Shown: positions 16,542 to 24,609, counted from the first letter of the stretch. The stretch is 64,000 bases of DNA from Acidiparvus fluvialis (GCA_041263285.1 JBFSVS010000003.1:23725-87724); one strand, 5' to 3'. Notes: a model not told the origin generated them from the letters alone. Program-made: numbers and translations.

Positions 16542-17255
16542 TTGAAACTTAGCGTTAACATTGACCATGTGGCGACCTTGCGACAGGTTCGCGGAGGTAG
16601 TGAGCCCAATTTAAAAGAAGCCATTGCTGAAGTTTTAAAAGCCGGGGCAGACGGAATCACGGTTCACTTGAGGCAAGACTTACGTCATATACAACCCGAC
16701 GATCTCAAAATGATTCGATCGACCTTTCAAACCCCTCTCAATGTTGAACTTGCGGTGCATGCTAACTTAGATGCATTATTTCAACACGTAATACCTTCGA
16801 CCGTTACTTTAGTCCCAGAACATCCCCATGAAGTGACTACCGAAGGGGGTCTTCAAGTTAATTTTGATCCTGCCGCACTTGGAGTCGCCTTAAAGACTTT
16901 AAAAAAAGAAGGGATTCAAAGCAGCCTCTTTGTCGATCCGGACCCTACCGTAATCCGTCAAGCGCTATTGCTACACCCTGACGCCATTGAGATCAATACC
17001 AACCACTATTCCCTCCAACCGCTGGATTCTCCTAGTTATTTAGAGGCCTTGGAGAAAATTAAGGAATGCAGCCAACTCATTCATAATCATGGGGTTAGAG
17101 TCTTAGCCGGTCATGGCTTGAATCGAAACAACGTTGAAGCTATTTCGAAAATTTCAGTCCTGGACGAACTCAATATTGGCCATTCCATCGTAGCAAGATC
17201 ACTCTACGTCGGTTTGCAAAAAGCCGTGAGAGAAATACTTACCTACTTAAAGTAG
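16542..17255 (+). CDS. pdxJ: Pyridoxine 5'-phosphate synthase
   Basis: Condenses 1-deoxy-xylulose-5-phosphate with 3-amino-2-oxopropyl phosphate in vitamin B6 synthesis. The start MKLSVNIDHVATLRQVRGG is the PdxJ hallmark, followed by GADGITVHLRQDLRHI (about 34-49), NVELAVHANL and the C-terminal AGHGLNRNNV and LNIGHSIVARSLYVGL. Normal length (237). Translation starts at TTG 16542, 8 nt after the glmM stop; the conserved N-terminus excludes later starts. It is the last gene of the bshC-to-pdxJ block and converges on the SOUL gene with a 6-nt gap. Confidence 0.96.
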   Translation: MKLSVNIDHVATLRQVRGGSEPNLKEAIAEVLKAGADGITVHLRQDLRHIQPDDLKMIRSTFQTPLNVELAVHANLDALFQHVIPSTVTLVPEHPHEVTTEGGLQVNFDPAALGVALKTLKKEGIQSSLFVDPDPTVIRQALLLHPDAIEINTNHYSLQPLDSPSYLEALEKIKECSQLIHNHGVRVLAGHGLNRNNVEAISKISVLDELNIGHSIVARSLYVGLQKAVREILTYLK

Positions 17256-17261
17256 AGGGAA

Positions 17262-17876
17262 CTATTTTTTAGCGATCGGACACATTAATTCATTTCGGCG
17301 CATAAAGAACGGAACGAAAGGGGCATTGTAGCGGCCATAGGTAAAGGGCCCTTTGCGAATATAAGCTGAGGATTGGATGAAGCGCTCCAACTCAATTTCA
17401 GCCTCCATAACTTTACTTTCCGACCAAAATCCTGAAGTGTTAATGGCTGCGACTAAGGACCCAGGAATTGACACAATGGTCACTCTTGGATCGGTGGGTT
17501 GAGGAACGGTCTCGGCGGTAAATTCAGAAGGAACCATAAAGGAAACGTTCCAGCTTCCATCGGACTCTTTAGTTTGAGCCACAGGAGCGGTCATGGCGAT
17601 AGACGTACCGGTATTTTTAGTTTGAGCCACAGGAGCGGTCATGGCGATAGAGGTCTGGGTTTTATTCGCCCCTGAGATGTATTGAAATAGAACCCTAAAA
17701 GCTAGATTACCCGCTTGATCGAAGGACCCATTCACTTTGGTTTGAGCCACAAGATAGGGTTCATACTGCCGAATTTCAACACGACCGACTTTTTCGACAA
17801 CTTTATATTTAGGCTCTTCGGTGGCCATCAGATTGGCTCCTACTAAAATGATGGATAAGAGGGTCTTAACGGACAT
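17262..17876 (-). CDS. SOUL/heme-binding family protein with duplicated IAMTAPV segment
   Basis: Secreted or periplasmic SOUL-domain protein (204 residues). Residues 1-18 form a signal-peptide-like hydrophobic stretch. KYKVVEKVGRVEIRQYEPYLVAQT is the family N-terminus, and IAMTAPV is the conserved central motif. Here that motif occurs twice in tandem as IAMTAPVAQTKNTGTS and IAMTAPVAQTKESDGS, a 16-residue duplication. The C-terminal half (WSESKVMEAEIELERFI, RYNAPFVPFFMRRNE) matches the family. Some SOUL proteins bind heme, but binding cannot be shown here. GGAG lies 7 nt before the ATG; the gene follows xerC by 15 nt. Confidence 0.9.
   Translation of the reverse strand: MSVKTLLSIILVGANLMATEEPKYKVVEKVGRVEIRQYEPYLVAQTKVNGSFDQAGNLAFRVLFQYISGANKTQTSIAMTAPVAQTKNTGTSIAMTAPVAQTKESDGSWNVSFMVPSEFTAETVPQPTDPRVTIVSIPGSLVAAINTSGFWSESKVMEAEIELERFIQSSAYIRKGPFTYGRYNAPFVPFFMRRNELMCPIAKK
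17568..17663. repeat. 48-bp direct tandem duplication inside the SOUL gene
   Basis: Two adjoining 48-nt units begin at 17568 and 17616. Their first 36 bases are identical and 38 of the first 39 match; the remaining bases differ. The unit is a multiple of three and keeps the frame. A partial third copy of the VAQTK-coding piece lies at about 17738-17756. Confidence 0.9.
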
Positions 17877-17891
17877 GGGTGTTCTCCAACG

Positions 17892-18803
17892 TTACGATTT
17901 TTTCCGTGCGCGAGGATGGGACTTGATATAGGTTTTGGATAAATCCTCAATGCCTAAATGAGTATACCGCTGAGTGGTACTTAGGCTAGCATGCCCCAAT
18001 AATTCTTGGATGACCCGGAGATCCATTCCTTTGTTGAGAAGATGGGTAGCAAAGCTGTGTCGTAGGCCGTGCGGGGATATTTGATTCTCAACACCCTTAG
18101 CCGTAATTAATTTGGACAGTAATTTACGTATGGAGGTGGTACTTAAACGAGTTCCATGGGTGTTAACAAAGACCGCATTGGTCGGCGTACCTTTGATTTC
18201 TTTCAATATCTCTCCTCTAAATGAAAGATAAGCCATCAAAGCACGTAAGGCCTGATTGTGGAAGGGCACCATCCGCTCTTTACCCCCCTTCCCATGTACC
18301 AATAGGATCTGATCTCGTTTCTGAATATCCTGGAGATTCAGGTTGGCAATCTCACTTACTCTCAAGCCGGTTGCATAAAGAGTCTCCACGAGACAAAGGG
18401 TTCTTGCTTCCTGAAAATTCAAGGGGACTGGAGCTTCCAAAAGAGTATGTGCATCTTTTTCGGATAAAAAATTAGGTAGTTTTTTTGCTTCTTTAGGATT
18501 CCTAATTCCAGTAGTGGGATTCCTAGAAATATGGCCATGGTCCCACATCCATTGAAAGAAAGTTCGAGTCGTTGAAAGAATTCTTGATTGGCTTGTCGGA
18601 TCGAGGCCCATTTGAGTCAAAGCTGCTACGAACGACCTAATATGCCTGACCGAGACATCCCAAGATGCCCAGTTACCCTCATGGGCAAAGGCTAAAAGCT
18701 TTTTTAAATCGAGCTCTTGGGCTCGAAGAGTGTGGGGTGATAGCCCTCGGCTCTTCTGTTCAGAGGCAAAAAGAGTTAAAGTCTTTAGTAACCCTTTTTT
18801 CAT
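17892..18803 (-). CDS. xerC: Tyrosine recombinase XerC/XerD
   Basis: Site-specific tyrosine recombinase, most likely the chromosome-dimer-resolving XerC or XerD. An N-terminal SAM-like core-binding domain (about 1-95) precedes the catalytic domain. All six catalytic residues are visible: R148 in ATGLRVSEI, K172 in HGKGGKERMVPF, H245 and R248 in SPHGLRHSFATHLL, H271 in LLGHASLSTTQRYTHL, and nucleophile Y280. Length (303) is normal. No att-like repeats or cargo genes flank it, so a housekeeping role fits. XerC versus XerD cannot be decided by eye. Confidence 0.92.
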   Translation of the reverse strand: MKKGLLKTLTLFASEQKSRGLSPHTLRAQELDLKKLLAFAHEGNWASWDVSVRHIRSFVAALTQMGLDPTSQSRILSTTRTFFQWMWDHGHISRNPTTGIRNPKEAKKLPNFLSEKDAHTLLEAPVPLNFQEARTLCLVETLYATGLRVSEIANLNLQDIQKRDQILLVHGKGGKERMVPFHNQALRALMAYLSFRGEILKEIKGTPTNAVFVNTHGTRLSTTSIRKLLSKLITAKGVENQISPHGLRHSFATHLLNKGMDLRVIQELLGHASLSTTQRYTHLGIEDLSKTYIKSHPRARKKS

Positions 18804-18843
18804 GAAATCAGCCCCAAGGTATGCATCATTATGAGGGATTTTT

Positions 18844-20652
18844 GTGTCGAGTGAAATAAAGACTATTCCCGATTTATTTTATGAAGCCCTTAAGAGAGAT
18901 ATCTCTGACGCATTGGCCTACAAGCATAATGGGTCATATCATCCGATCTCTCACCGCGAATACAAAGACCTCGTTGAATGGGTAGCCCTTGCGCTTCGAG
19001 AAAAGGGGCTTAAAACCCAAGATCGCGTAGCCATCATTTCAGAAAATCGACCCGAATGGGCCATCGCTGATTTTGCATGTGCGATTTTGGGGCTCCCCAC
19101 CGTCGTTCTATACCCCACCCTGGTCTCCAGCCAAGCTGCCTTTATCTTGCAACACAGTGAAGTCAGTTGGGTTATTTGCTCTGACTCCAATCAACTGAAT
19201 AAAATTATGGAGTCTTGGTCTGAATTGCCCCATCTTCATACTGTCGTTGTAATGGAGGGCGAAGTTCCCATCGTCCCTCATAAAAATATCTATACCTGGG
19301 ATCAATTAGTTTCCTGGGGCCGAGCCCTCTCTGAACATCAAGCGGAAGTGAAACAGTGGGCCTCGGCGGTTAAACCCGAAGACTTATTGACTATCATCTA
19401 TACCAGTGGGACCACGGGTGAGCCTAAGGGCGCTATGTTAACTCACCGCAACCTAATAACGAATATTCTTGACTCGGCCAAATTACTCAATCTTTCCGCG
19501 GGCGATCGATCGCTTAGTTTCTTACCTTTAAACCATATTTTTGAACGCATGGTCGGGCACTTCACTATGATGCATGTGGGTGTATCTATTTATTACTCTG
19601 AAGGTGTTGCAAAAGTTCCTGACAATCTCCTAGAAGTCCGGCCCACCGTTCTCCTTGCCGTCCCAAGGATTTATGAAAAAGTGTTTAACCGAACCTTATT
19701 CACCGCAGCGCAAGCGCCACTGCTTCGACGATTAGTTTTTTCGCTAGCCATGAGTATTGGGCGAGGGTCACTGCCTTATCGTTATGCGGGGCGTCCCCTG
19801 CCCTTTTATTTAAAATACCTTCACCGAGTGGCGAGTAAATTAGTCTTTGAGAAGATTCTTGCAAGACTGGGAGGCAACCTTCGAATGGCTGCTTCAGGGG
19901 GAGCACCGCTCGCGCCGAAAGTTCTTGAGTTCTTTTGGGCTATTGGTCTGGATATTCTCGAAGGCTACGGCCTCAGTGAGACCAGCCCCGTCATCTCCTT
20001 TAATCGATTTGGCCATATCGTACCGGGTTCGGTCGGTAGACCACTTTATGACACCTGGGAAGGGCGTCCCTTCGTCAAAATTGCAGAGGATGGGGAGATC
20101 TTATGCCAAGGCCCCAATATCATGAAGGGGTACTGGAAAAATGAAAAAGATACCCGTGAGGCCATTGGTCCCGATGGCTATTTCCATACGGGCGATATTG
20201 GTTATTTGAAAGATGGAAATCTTTATATCACCGATCGAAAGAAGGATCTCATCATTACTTCGGGCGGAAAAAACGTTGCTCCGCAGCCCATTGAAAACGC
20301 TCTCAAGACTAACAAATATATCTCCCAAGCCGTGGTCTTAGGGGATACACAGAATTTTATATCCGCCCTGATTGTTCCAGACTTTGAAGTCCTAGAGCCT
20401 TGGGCTAAACGTCAAAAAATATCCTTTCAATCCCGAGAAGACCTGATTTCAAACCCGCGTGTCGTGCAGAAAGTCATGAATCAAGTCAACAAAATTAATA
20501 CTCAATTTTCAAATTACGAGCAAGTAAAGAAAATTGTGCTTCTCGGGCATGAGATGACCCAAGAGACGGGTGAATTAACGCCTACGATGAAAGTAAAACG
20601 TCGTGTCGTTAACGAAAAATACCAAAAGCAAATTGCTGAAATTTATAGTTGA
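18844..20652 (+). CDS. Long-chain fatty-acid--CoA ligase (AMP-forming)
   Basis: Membrane-associated acyl-CoA synthetase of the FAA1/FadD15 type, activating fatty acids through an acyl-AMP. Motifs: IIYTSGTTGEPKGAMLTHRN (about 185-204), the ATP-binding DILEGYGLSETSP, TGDIGYLKDGNLYITDRKKD, and the C-terminal lysine region ELTPTMKVKRR. Its 602 residues are normal for this subgroup. It starts with GTG at 18844, with GAGGGA 5 nt upstream. It diverges from xerC across 40 nt and is followed 4 nt later by the prenyltransferase gene. Confidence 0.94.
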   Translation: MSSEIKTIPDLFYEALKRDISDALAYKHNGSYHPISHREYKDLVEWVALALREKGLKTQDRVAIISENRPEWAIADFACAILGLPTVVLYPTLVSSQAAFILQHSEVSWVICSDSNQLNKIMESWSELPHLHTVVVMEGEVPIVPHKNIYTWDQLVSWGRALSEHQAEVKQWASAVKPEDLLTIIYTSGTTGEPKGAMLTHRNLITNILDSAKLLNLSAGDRSLSFLPLNHIFERMVGHFTMMHVGVSIYYSEGVAKVPDNLLEVRPTVLLAVPRIYEKVFNRTLFTAAQAPLLRRLVFSLAMSIGRGSLPYRYAGRPLPFYLKYLHRVASKLVFEKILARLGGNLRMAASGGAPLAPKVLEFFWAIGLDILEGYGLSETSPVISFNRFGHIVPGSVGRPLYDTWEGRPFVKIAEDGEILCQGPNIMKGYWKNEKDTREAIGPDGYFHTGDIGYLKDGNLYITDRKKDLIITSGGKNVAPQPIENALKTNKYISQAVVLGDTQNFISALIVPDFEVLEPWAKRQKISFQSREDLISNPRVVQKVMNQVNKINTQFSNYEQVKKIVLLGHEMTQETGELTPTMKVKRRVVNEKYQKQIAEIYS

Positions 20653-20656
20653 TCCC

Positions 20657-21517
20657 ATGAACTCACTCGCCAGCAGGGTCTTAGAGTTTGGTCGTATGAT
20701 CAAGTTTGAGCATACAATTTTTGCCCTTCCCTTCGCTTTAGTAGGCTTAGTGATAGGATCCGGTAGCAGGCCCCATCCTATGGTCTTGGGTTGGATTCTG
20801 GTCGCCGCCGTGAGTGCGAGAACCGCAGCCATGGGCTTTAACCGACTTGTAGATCAAGAAATTGACGCCCTCAATCCTCGAACCAAAATCCGTTCTCTTC
20901 CTGCACAAAGGCTCAGCCGAGCGTCGGCATGGATTATGGTAATACTCGCAGTCGCCGCCTTCTTTGGGGCCGCAGGGGCCCTCAACCCCTTATGCCTTAA
21001 GCTGGCTCCGGGAGTCTTGGTGATCTTGCTAGGGTACTCCTACACTAAGCGCTTCACGACTTTTTGCCACCTGATTCTTGGACTTTCACTCAGTTGTGCC
21101 CCCTTAGGAGCTTATGTCGCCGTAACGGGAGGCTTGGATATCTTACCTATCCTAATTGCTGGGGGGGTTTGTTTTTGGACTGCAGGTTTTGATATTCTCT
21201 ATGCCCTCCAAGACCAAGATTTTGATCGAGCCCAGGGCCTCCACTCCATCCCCGCCAAATGGGGGACTCAAAAGGGGCTTTATTATTCAAGGTTTTTTCA
21301 CTGCATCGCCTGGCTACTGTGGGCCTGGGCCGCCTTTGTGCATTCGAATTCTTTTGCATGGGTCGGATTGACCTGCATTGGGGGGATTTTAATACGCGAG
21401 CAATGGATATTAAGAAAAGGGGATCTCTCAAGACTTGATGAAGCTTTCTTTCAACTGAATGCTTGGGTAGGACCCATCTTTTTTCTCTCTTTCTCTCTCC
21501 CCTATCTTTTCCTGTAA
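20657..21517 (+). CDS. UbiA-family aromatic prenyltransferase (quinone biosynthesis)
   Basis: Integral-membrane UbiA-type prenyltransferase attaching a polyprenyl chain to an aromatic acid in quinone synthesis. Numbering from the ATG at 20657, the first magnesium-diphosphate motif NRLVDQEIDALNPRT gives N62, D66 and D70. The second, DILYALQDQDFDRAQGLHSIP, lies near residue 180. About eight hydrophobic segments are visible. The type resembles 4-hydroxybenzoate prenyltransferases and MqnP of the futalosine menaquinone route; sequence alone does not separate them. The frame extends upstream into the ligase gene, but residues before this ATG are not conserved. A terminator follows. Confidence 0.88.
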   Translation: MNSLASRVLEFGRMIKFEHTIFALPFALVGLVIGSGSRPHPMVLGWILVAAVSARTAAMGFNRLVDQEIDALNPRTKIRSLPAQRLSRASAWIMVILAVAAFFGAAGALNPLCLKLAPGVLVILLGYSYTKRFTTFCHLILGLSLSCAPLGAYVAVTGGLDILPILIAGGVCFWTAGFDILYALQDQDFDRAQGLHSIPAKWGTQKGLYYSRFFHCIAWLLWAWAAFVHSNSFAWVGLTCIGGILIREQWILRKGDLSRLDEAFFQLNAWVGPIFFLSFSLPYLFL

Positions 21518-21519
21518 AT

Positions 21520-21555
21520 AAAAAAGCCAAGACCCAAAGGTCTTGGCTTTTTTTA
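21520..21555. terminator. Bidirectional intrinsic terminator
   Basis: AAAAAGCCAAGACC pairs with GGTCTTGGCTTTTT around a CAAA loop, with A and T runs on both sides. It serves the UbiA-type gene on the plus strand and the small membrane-protein gene on the minus strand. Confidence 0.92.
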
Positions 21556-21565
21556 AGAGCAGCGC

Positions 21566-21781
21566 TTATCGGTTGGCAATATGCCAAGCGATGAAAGCGA
21601 CCACAAGGCCTACAAAACCTTGGCCGGCTAAACTAGCAGCAATGGTTGAGAGGTTTGTGATGGGTGTCCAGCCAAACATGCCGGCACCTAGAACTTGAAG
21701 AAGTACTGAGATGGTCAAGAGTACCCAAACAAGAGAGGTGAGTCTCTTGATGGCATCCACGATCATATCGAGTATTTGCAT
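21566..21781 (-). CDS. Small membrane protein, paralogue A (71 residues)
   Basis: Not assigned to a named family. Two hydrophobic segments are visible: about residues 16-34 (SLVWVLLTISVLLQVLG) and 50-69 (GFVGLVVAFIAWHIANR). An amphipathic N-terminus MQILDMIVDAIKRLT precedes them. It is clearly paralogous to the gene at 21980-22198: same length, MQ-L-D start, IKR-T-WV-LTI-L-VLG pattern and FIAW ending. The ATG at 21781 has GGAGG at ideal spacing; a longer frame upstream lacks conservation. It is a monocistronic unit with a terminator just downstream. The pattern suggests an abundant small inner-membrane protein, but the function is unknown. Confidence 0.85.
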   Translation of the reverse strand: MQILDMIVDAIKRLTSLVWVLLTISVLLQVLGAGMFGWTPITNLSTIAASLAGQGFVGLVVAFIAWHIANR

Positions 21782-21847
21782 GGTTCCCTCCTCAGGGATA
21801 GTTATGTGCCTACGATACCCCTGAGTGCCCATAAAATAAAGCAAAAG

Positions 21848-21863
21848 GTCATAAAATTATGAC
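21848..21863. promoter_or_regulatory. Perfect inverted repeat (candidate operator) upstream of small membrane protein A
   Basis: GTCATAA and TTATGAC, 7-base arms, flank an AA spacer, 67 nt upstream of the ATG at 21781. It lies in an AT-rich 142-nt gap containing a second inverted repeat (ATAATTA at 21871-21877, TAATTAT at 21884-21890). It has the size and symmetry of a dimeric regulator site. Confidence 0.5.
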
Positions 21864-21923
21864 ATCAAATATAATTATTGATTTAATTATAGTTATATTA
21901 ATCCCAGAAACGACCAAAATATC

Positions 21924-21958
21924 AAAAGCCCTCCAAAATGGACTAGTGGAGGGCTTTT
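21924..21958. terminator. Intrinsic terminator of small membrane protein B
   Basis: A 12-bp perfect stem, AAAAGCCCTCCA with TGGAGGGCTTTT, flanks an 11-nt loop, ending in TTTT on the minus strand 22 nt after the stop of the gene at 21980. Confidence 0.88.
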
Positions 21959-21979
21959 AACCGTTTATTAAAGAGATAT

Positions 21980-22198
21980 TTAATTATTTCTTGTGGCCAT
22001 GTTCCAGGCAATAAAAGCTGCCAAGATTCCGACCAGGCCGGTATTAAAACCCTGAGATAACGTTAAAAGGTTTTTTACAGGAGTCAGGTTGGCCATAGGC
22101 AAACCCAAGACCTCGAGCAGGATGGCGATGGTTAAAACAACCCAGATAAAACCAGTGAATCGTTTGATTACATCAGTCATCGTATCGAGTAATTGCAT
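21980..22198 (-). CDS. Small membrane protein, paralogue B (72 residues)
   Basis: Paralogue of the gene at 21566-21781, with the same architecture: amphipathic start MQLLDTMTDVIKRFTGF, a hydrophobic helix WVVLTIAILLEVLGL and a second helix GLVGILAAFIAWNMA. About half the positions match paralogue A by eye. The ATG is preceded by AAGGAGGG at good spacing, one of the strongest ribosome sites in the window. It has its own terminator and a 170-nt upstream gap before ruvB. No signal-peptide cleavage motif, cysteine or toxin-like charge pattern is seen. Function unknown. Confidence 0.87.
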   Translation of the reverse strand: MQLLDTMTDVIKRFTGFIWVVLTIAILLEVLGLPMANLTPVKNLLTLSQGFNTGLVGILAAFIAWNMATRNN

Positions 22199-22368
22199 GA
22201 GCCCTCCTTAAGGGATGAGTTATGCCACTAATATTAGGCAGATTTTGTTTAAAGTTGTAGCGTTATTGTCAAAGAATAATTACATAAATTCTACCTCTAG
22301 ATATTTCAACATTTAGGCCAATCAGCTGGGCGCTAGATGATGGCTTGTTAGGCTGGATTTAAGCAGAA

Positions 22369-23364
22369 TTACCGCAAACCTAAAAATCGATAGGTTTCTT
22401 CTGTAGCCTTTCGCCCCTGCTGAGTCCGATCCAACAGTCCTACTTGCATCAAATAGGGTTCTACCAAATCCTCGAGCGCTCCTTCATCCTCCCCTAAAGC
22501 CGAGGATAAGGTCTTGAGCCCCACGGGTCCCCCATTAAACTTGGAAACTAGCGTTTCTAGATAAAGACGATCAAGGGCGTCCAGACCTCGCTCGTCGACT
22601 TCGTGCAGGGAAAGACAGTCCTCAGCAAGAGATGACGTCAGATTCCCTGATCCTTTGACTTGCGCAAAGTCACGGCAGCGACGCAAGAGTCGATTGCAGA
22701 TCCGAGGAGTTCCCCGGCTACGCTTAGCAATTGCCGAGCAGGCCGCAGCATCCATCGGGAGTTTAAGGAGTTGAGCATTACGAATCAAGATATGGCTTAG
22801 ATCTTCCACTGAATAGAAATCAAGACGAAAAGTCATCCCGAAACGATCACGAAGAGGTTTGCTAATTAACCCGGCCCTTGTTGTGGCTCCTACCAGGGTG
22901 AACGGCTTCAAATCCACCTGGAGGGTCTGGGCACTTGGACCTTGCCCAATAAGAATATTCAAATGGCGGTCTTCCATAGCCGAGTAAAGCATCTCCTCGA
23001 TGGGTGGCGCAAGGCGATGGATTTCATCAATAAATAGAAAATCACCCTCTTCTAGATTTGTCAGAATGGCCGCCAGATCCCCTTTCTTTTCTAAAGCGGG
23101 TGCTTGGATCACTCGGCAATGCGCTCCCATCTCGTTGGCCAATACATTCGCAAGCGTTGTTTTACCGAGTCCGGGAGGACCAAACAAAAGAACATGCTCG
23201 AGGACTTCTGATCGCTTTCTTGCCGCATCGAGAGCAATATCGATTTTAGCTTTAGTTTTTGTTTGACCAATGTACTCATTGAGTTTCTGGGGTCTTAGGC
23301 TAAACTCAACCGCATCCGTCTCGCTATGACTGGGGTCTAAATCAGGATGTCGGGAAGTTGTCAT
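22369..23364 (-). CDS. ruvB: Holliday junction branch-migration ATPase RuvB
   Basis: AAA+ motor that with RuvA drives branch migration of Holliday junctions. Typical pieces are LRPQKLNEYIGQ near the N-terminus, Walker A LLFGPPGLGKTTLANVLA, Walker B FLFIDEIHRL, sensor GATTRAGLISKPLRDRFG with the arginine finger, and the C-terminal winged helix ending in YRFLGL. From the ATG at 23364 it has 331 residues; a TTG at 23379 is also in frame. There is no Shine-Dalgarno. A TAAACT box at 23396-23401 lies close upstream, implying a short leader. ruvA and ruvC are not adjacent. Confidence 0.96.
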   Translation of the reverse strand: MTTSRHPDLDPSHSETDAVEFSLRPQKLNEYIGQTKTKAKIDIALDAARKRSEVLEHVLLFGPPGLGKTTLANVLANEMGAHCRVIQAPALEKKGDLAAILTNLEEGDFLFIDEIHRLAPPIEEMLYSAMEDRHLNILIGQGPSAQTLQVDLKPFTLVGATTRAGLISKPLRDRFGMTFRLDFYSVEDLSHILIRNAQLLKLPMDAAACSAIAKRSRGTPRICNRLLRRCRDFAQVKGSGNLTSSLAEDCLSLHEVDERGLDALDRLYLETLVSKFNGGPVGLKTLSSALGEDEGALEDLVEPYLMQVGLLDRTQQGRKATEETYRFLGLR

Positions 23365-23456
23365 AAACCAATCAGCCAAGGCAAGGTGTCATTCTAGTTT
23401 AACTCGCGTTAATCTTGGAATAAGAACTTACCAGAGGTTCACCTTAGGAGATGGAC

Positions 23457-23978
23457 ATGCTACGAGTGGGGATAGGGTTTGATGCCCATCGTTTTATAGA
23501 GAGTCACTTAGGCTTCAATACTCACTATGCTTCCGATGGGGCAGCGCGCGAGCCCCTTGTGCTGATGGGGGTCAGTTTTCCTGACTCACCGCGATTAGCA
23601 GGCCACAGTGATGCAGACGTCATGTGTCATGCCTTAATGGATGCCCTTTTAGGTGCAGCAGGGCTAGGCGATATCGGCCATTATTTTCCTAGTAATTCTA
23701 AGGAGTATAAGGGGTCTAACTCCATGCATCTTTTAGCCAAAGTCGTTGAACTCTTGGCTGAAAAAGGATTCAAGGTTCATAACGTCGATGTCTGTCTTAT
23801 CGGTGAGAGTCCCAAAATTGGTCCCCGTGTCACAGAGATGAAGACTTCTGCCTCAGCCGTCCTCAAAATCTCAACCGATCAAATTAATATTAAGGCCACT
23901 ACTACGGACAACATGGGATTCACGGGAAGAGGCGAAGGGTTAGCCGCCCAAGCCGTCGCAACGTTATCTAGCGAATAG
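23457..23978 (+). CDS. ispF: 2-C-methyl-D-erythritol 2,4-cyclodiphosphate synthase
   Basis: Cyclises CDP-methylerythritol phosphate in the non-mevalonate isoprenoid pathway. The N-terminus RVGIGFDAHRF supplies the D9/H11 metal ligands. GHSDADVMCHALMDALLGAAGLGDIGHYFP and, near the C-terminus, IKATTTDNMGFTGRGEGLAAQAV are the family signatures. A roughly 15-residue loop (ESHLGFNTHYASDGAAR) between HRF and the first strand makes it slightly longer than usual. AGGAG touches an ATG at 23451 but is 6 nt from the ATG at 23457, so the latter is chosen. Its end overlaps the convergent alkB-like gene by 11 nt. Confidence 0.96.
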   Translation: MLRVGIGFDAHRFIESHLGFNTHYASDGAAREPLVLMGVSFPDSPRLAGHSDADVMCHALMDALLGAAGLGDIGHYFPSNSKEYKGSNSMHLLAKVVELLAEKGFKVHNVDVCLIGESPKIGPRVTEMKTSASAVLKISTDQINIKATTTDNMGFTGRGEGLAAQAVATLSSE

Positions 23979-24609
23979 TTCTGAAAGTCAGATTAATTCG
24001 GCTAGGTGTCATTGCTGCGTTCTTAGGGTTGATTTTGGGGACGCGATGCTGAGAGAGCGACTGCGACCGACCGCTCATTACCAATAACGATCCATGGAGG
24101 AGCGAGGCGGATATTTTCTTACTATGGTCGTCCTTGAGGCGAATCTGGAAAGTTCGCGTCGCGCCTAAACTCAGAGACGCAATGACAGGATCAGGCCCGA
24201 GTTCTTTTTCGTCATCGCTATGCCATCCCTGCGAATCAAGACCGTTGCGATATTTATTGATTAAAACGCTATTGAATTCGACATTGAAACCCATCTCGAT
24301 AATTCTATGCTCAATCTTATGTTTCAATTCCAGCAAAATTGGAGTCCAAGGCTTGGGCACCATTATTTTTCCTGAATATTTATAGGATTTGTCAGGGTCG
24401 CCATACCAGGCGGTCAACCGGGGTTCCTGAATCCATTGACCCATCATGCGGATTCGATCTTGTTTGAGGTAAGGATCATTTTCGAGAAGTTTAAATGAAT
24501 GATCGGCATCACGCTCGCTCAAAAAATGAGGATCATAGGTTGTTGACAATTGATGAAGATCTATAAACGCTTCATCAATGTGCGAAGTTGTGAATTCCTC
24601 ATTTTTCAT
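23968..24609 (-). CDS. AlkB-like 2-oxoglutarate/Fe(II)-dependent dioxygenase
   Basis: Probable oxidative dealkylation enzyme for alkylated nucleic-acid bases, of the ALKBH2/3-like type. Iron ligands are H130 and D132 in GWHSDDE and H188 in QHRVPK. R204 and R210 in SRINLTFR bind 2-oxoglutarate. RLTAWYGDPDKSYKYSG (64-80) resembles the substrate-lid region. At 213 residues it is family-sized. The ATG at 24609 fits; a TTG 6 nt upstream is alternative. It stands alone between ispF and the CCA-adding enzyme gene. Confidence 0.9.
   Translation of the reverse strand: MKNEEFTTSHIDEAFIDLHQLSTTYDPHFLSERDADHSFKLLENDPYLKQDRIRMMGQWIQEPRLTAWYGDPDKSYKYSGKIMVPKPWTPILLELKHKIEHRIIEMGFNVEFNSVLINKYRNGLDSQGWHSDDEKELGPDPVIASLSLGATRTFQIRLKDDHSKKISASLLHGSLLVMSGRSQSLSQHRVPKINPKNAAMTPSRINLTFRTIR

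Noticed and set aside
17568..17663. Direct repeats considered as a CRISPR seed
   Set aside because: Only two units, coding, in frame, no spacers or cas genes.
17892..18803. Tyrosine recombinase considered as an integrase of a mobile element
   Set aside because: Neighbours are housekeeping genes, no att repeats or tRNA target adjoin, and the sequence reads as XerC/XerD.
22199..22368. TTGACA on the minus strand upstream of small membrane protein B as a -35 box
   Set aside because: No acceptable -10 at 16-18 nt; the only TAATAT is 30 nt away.
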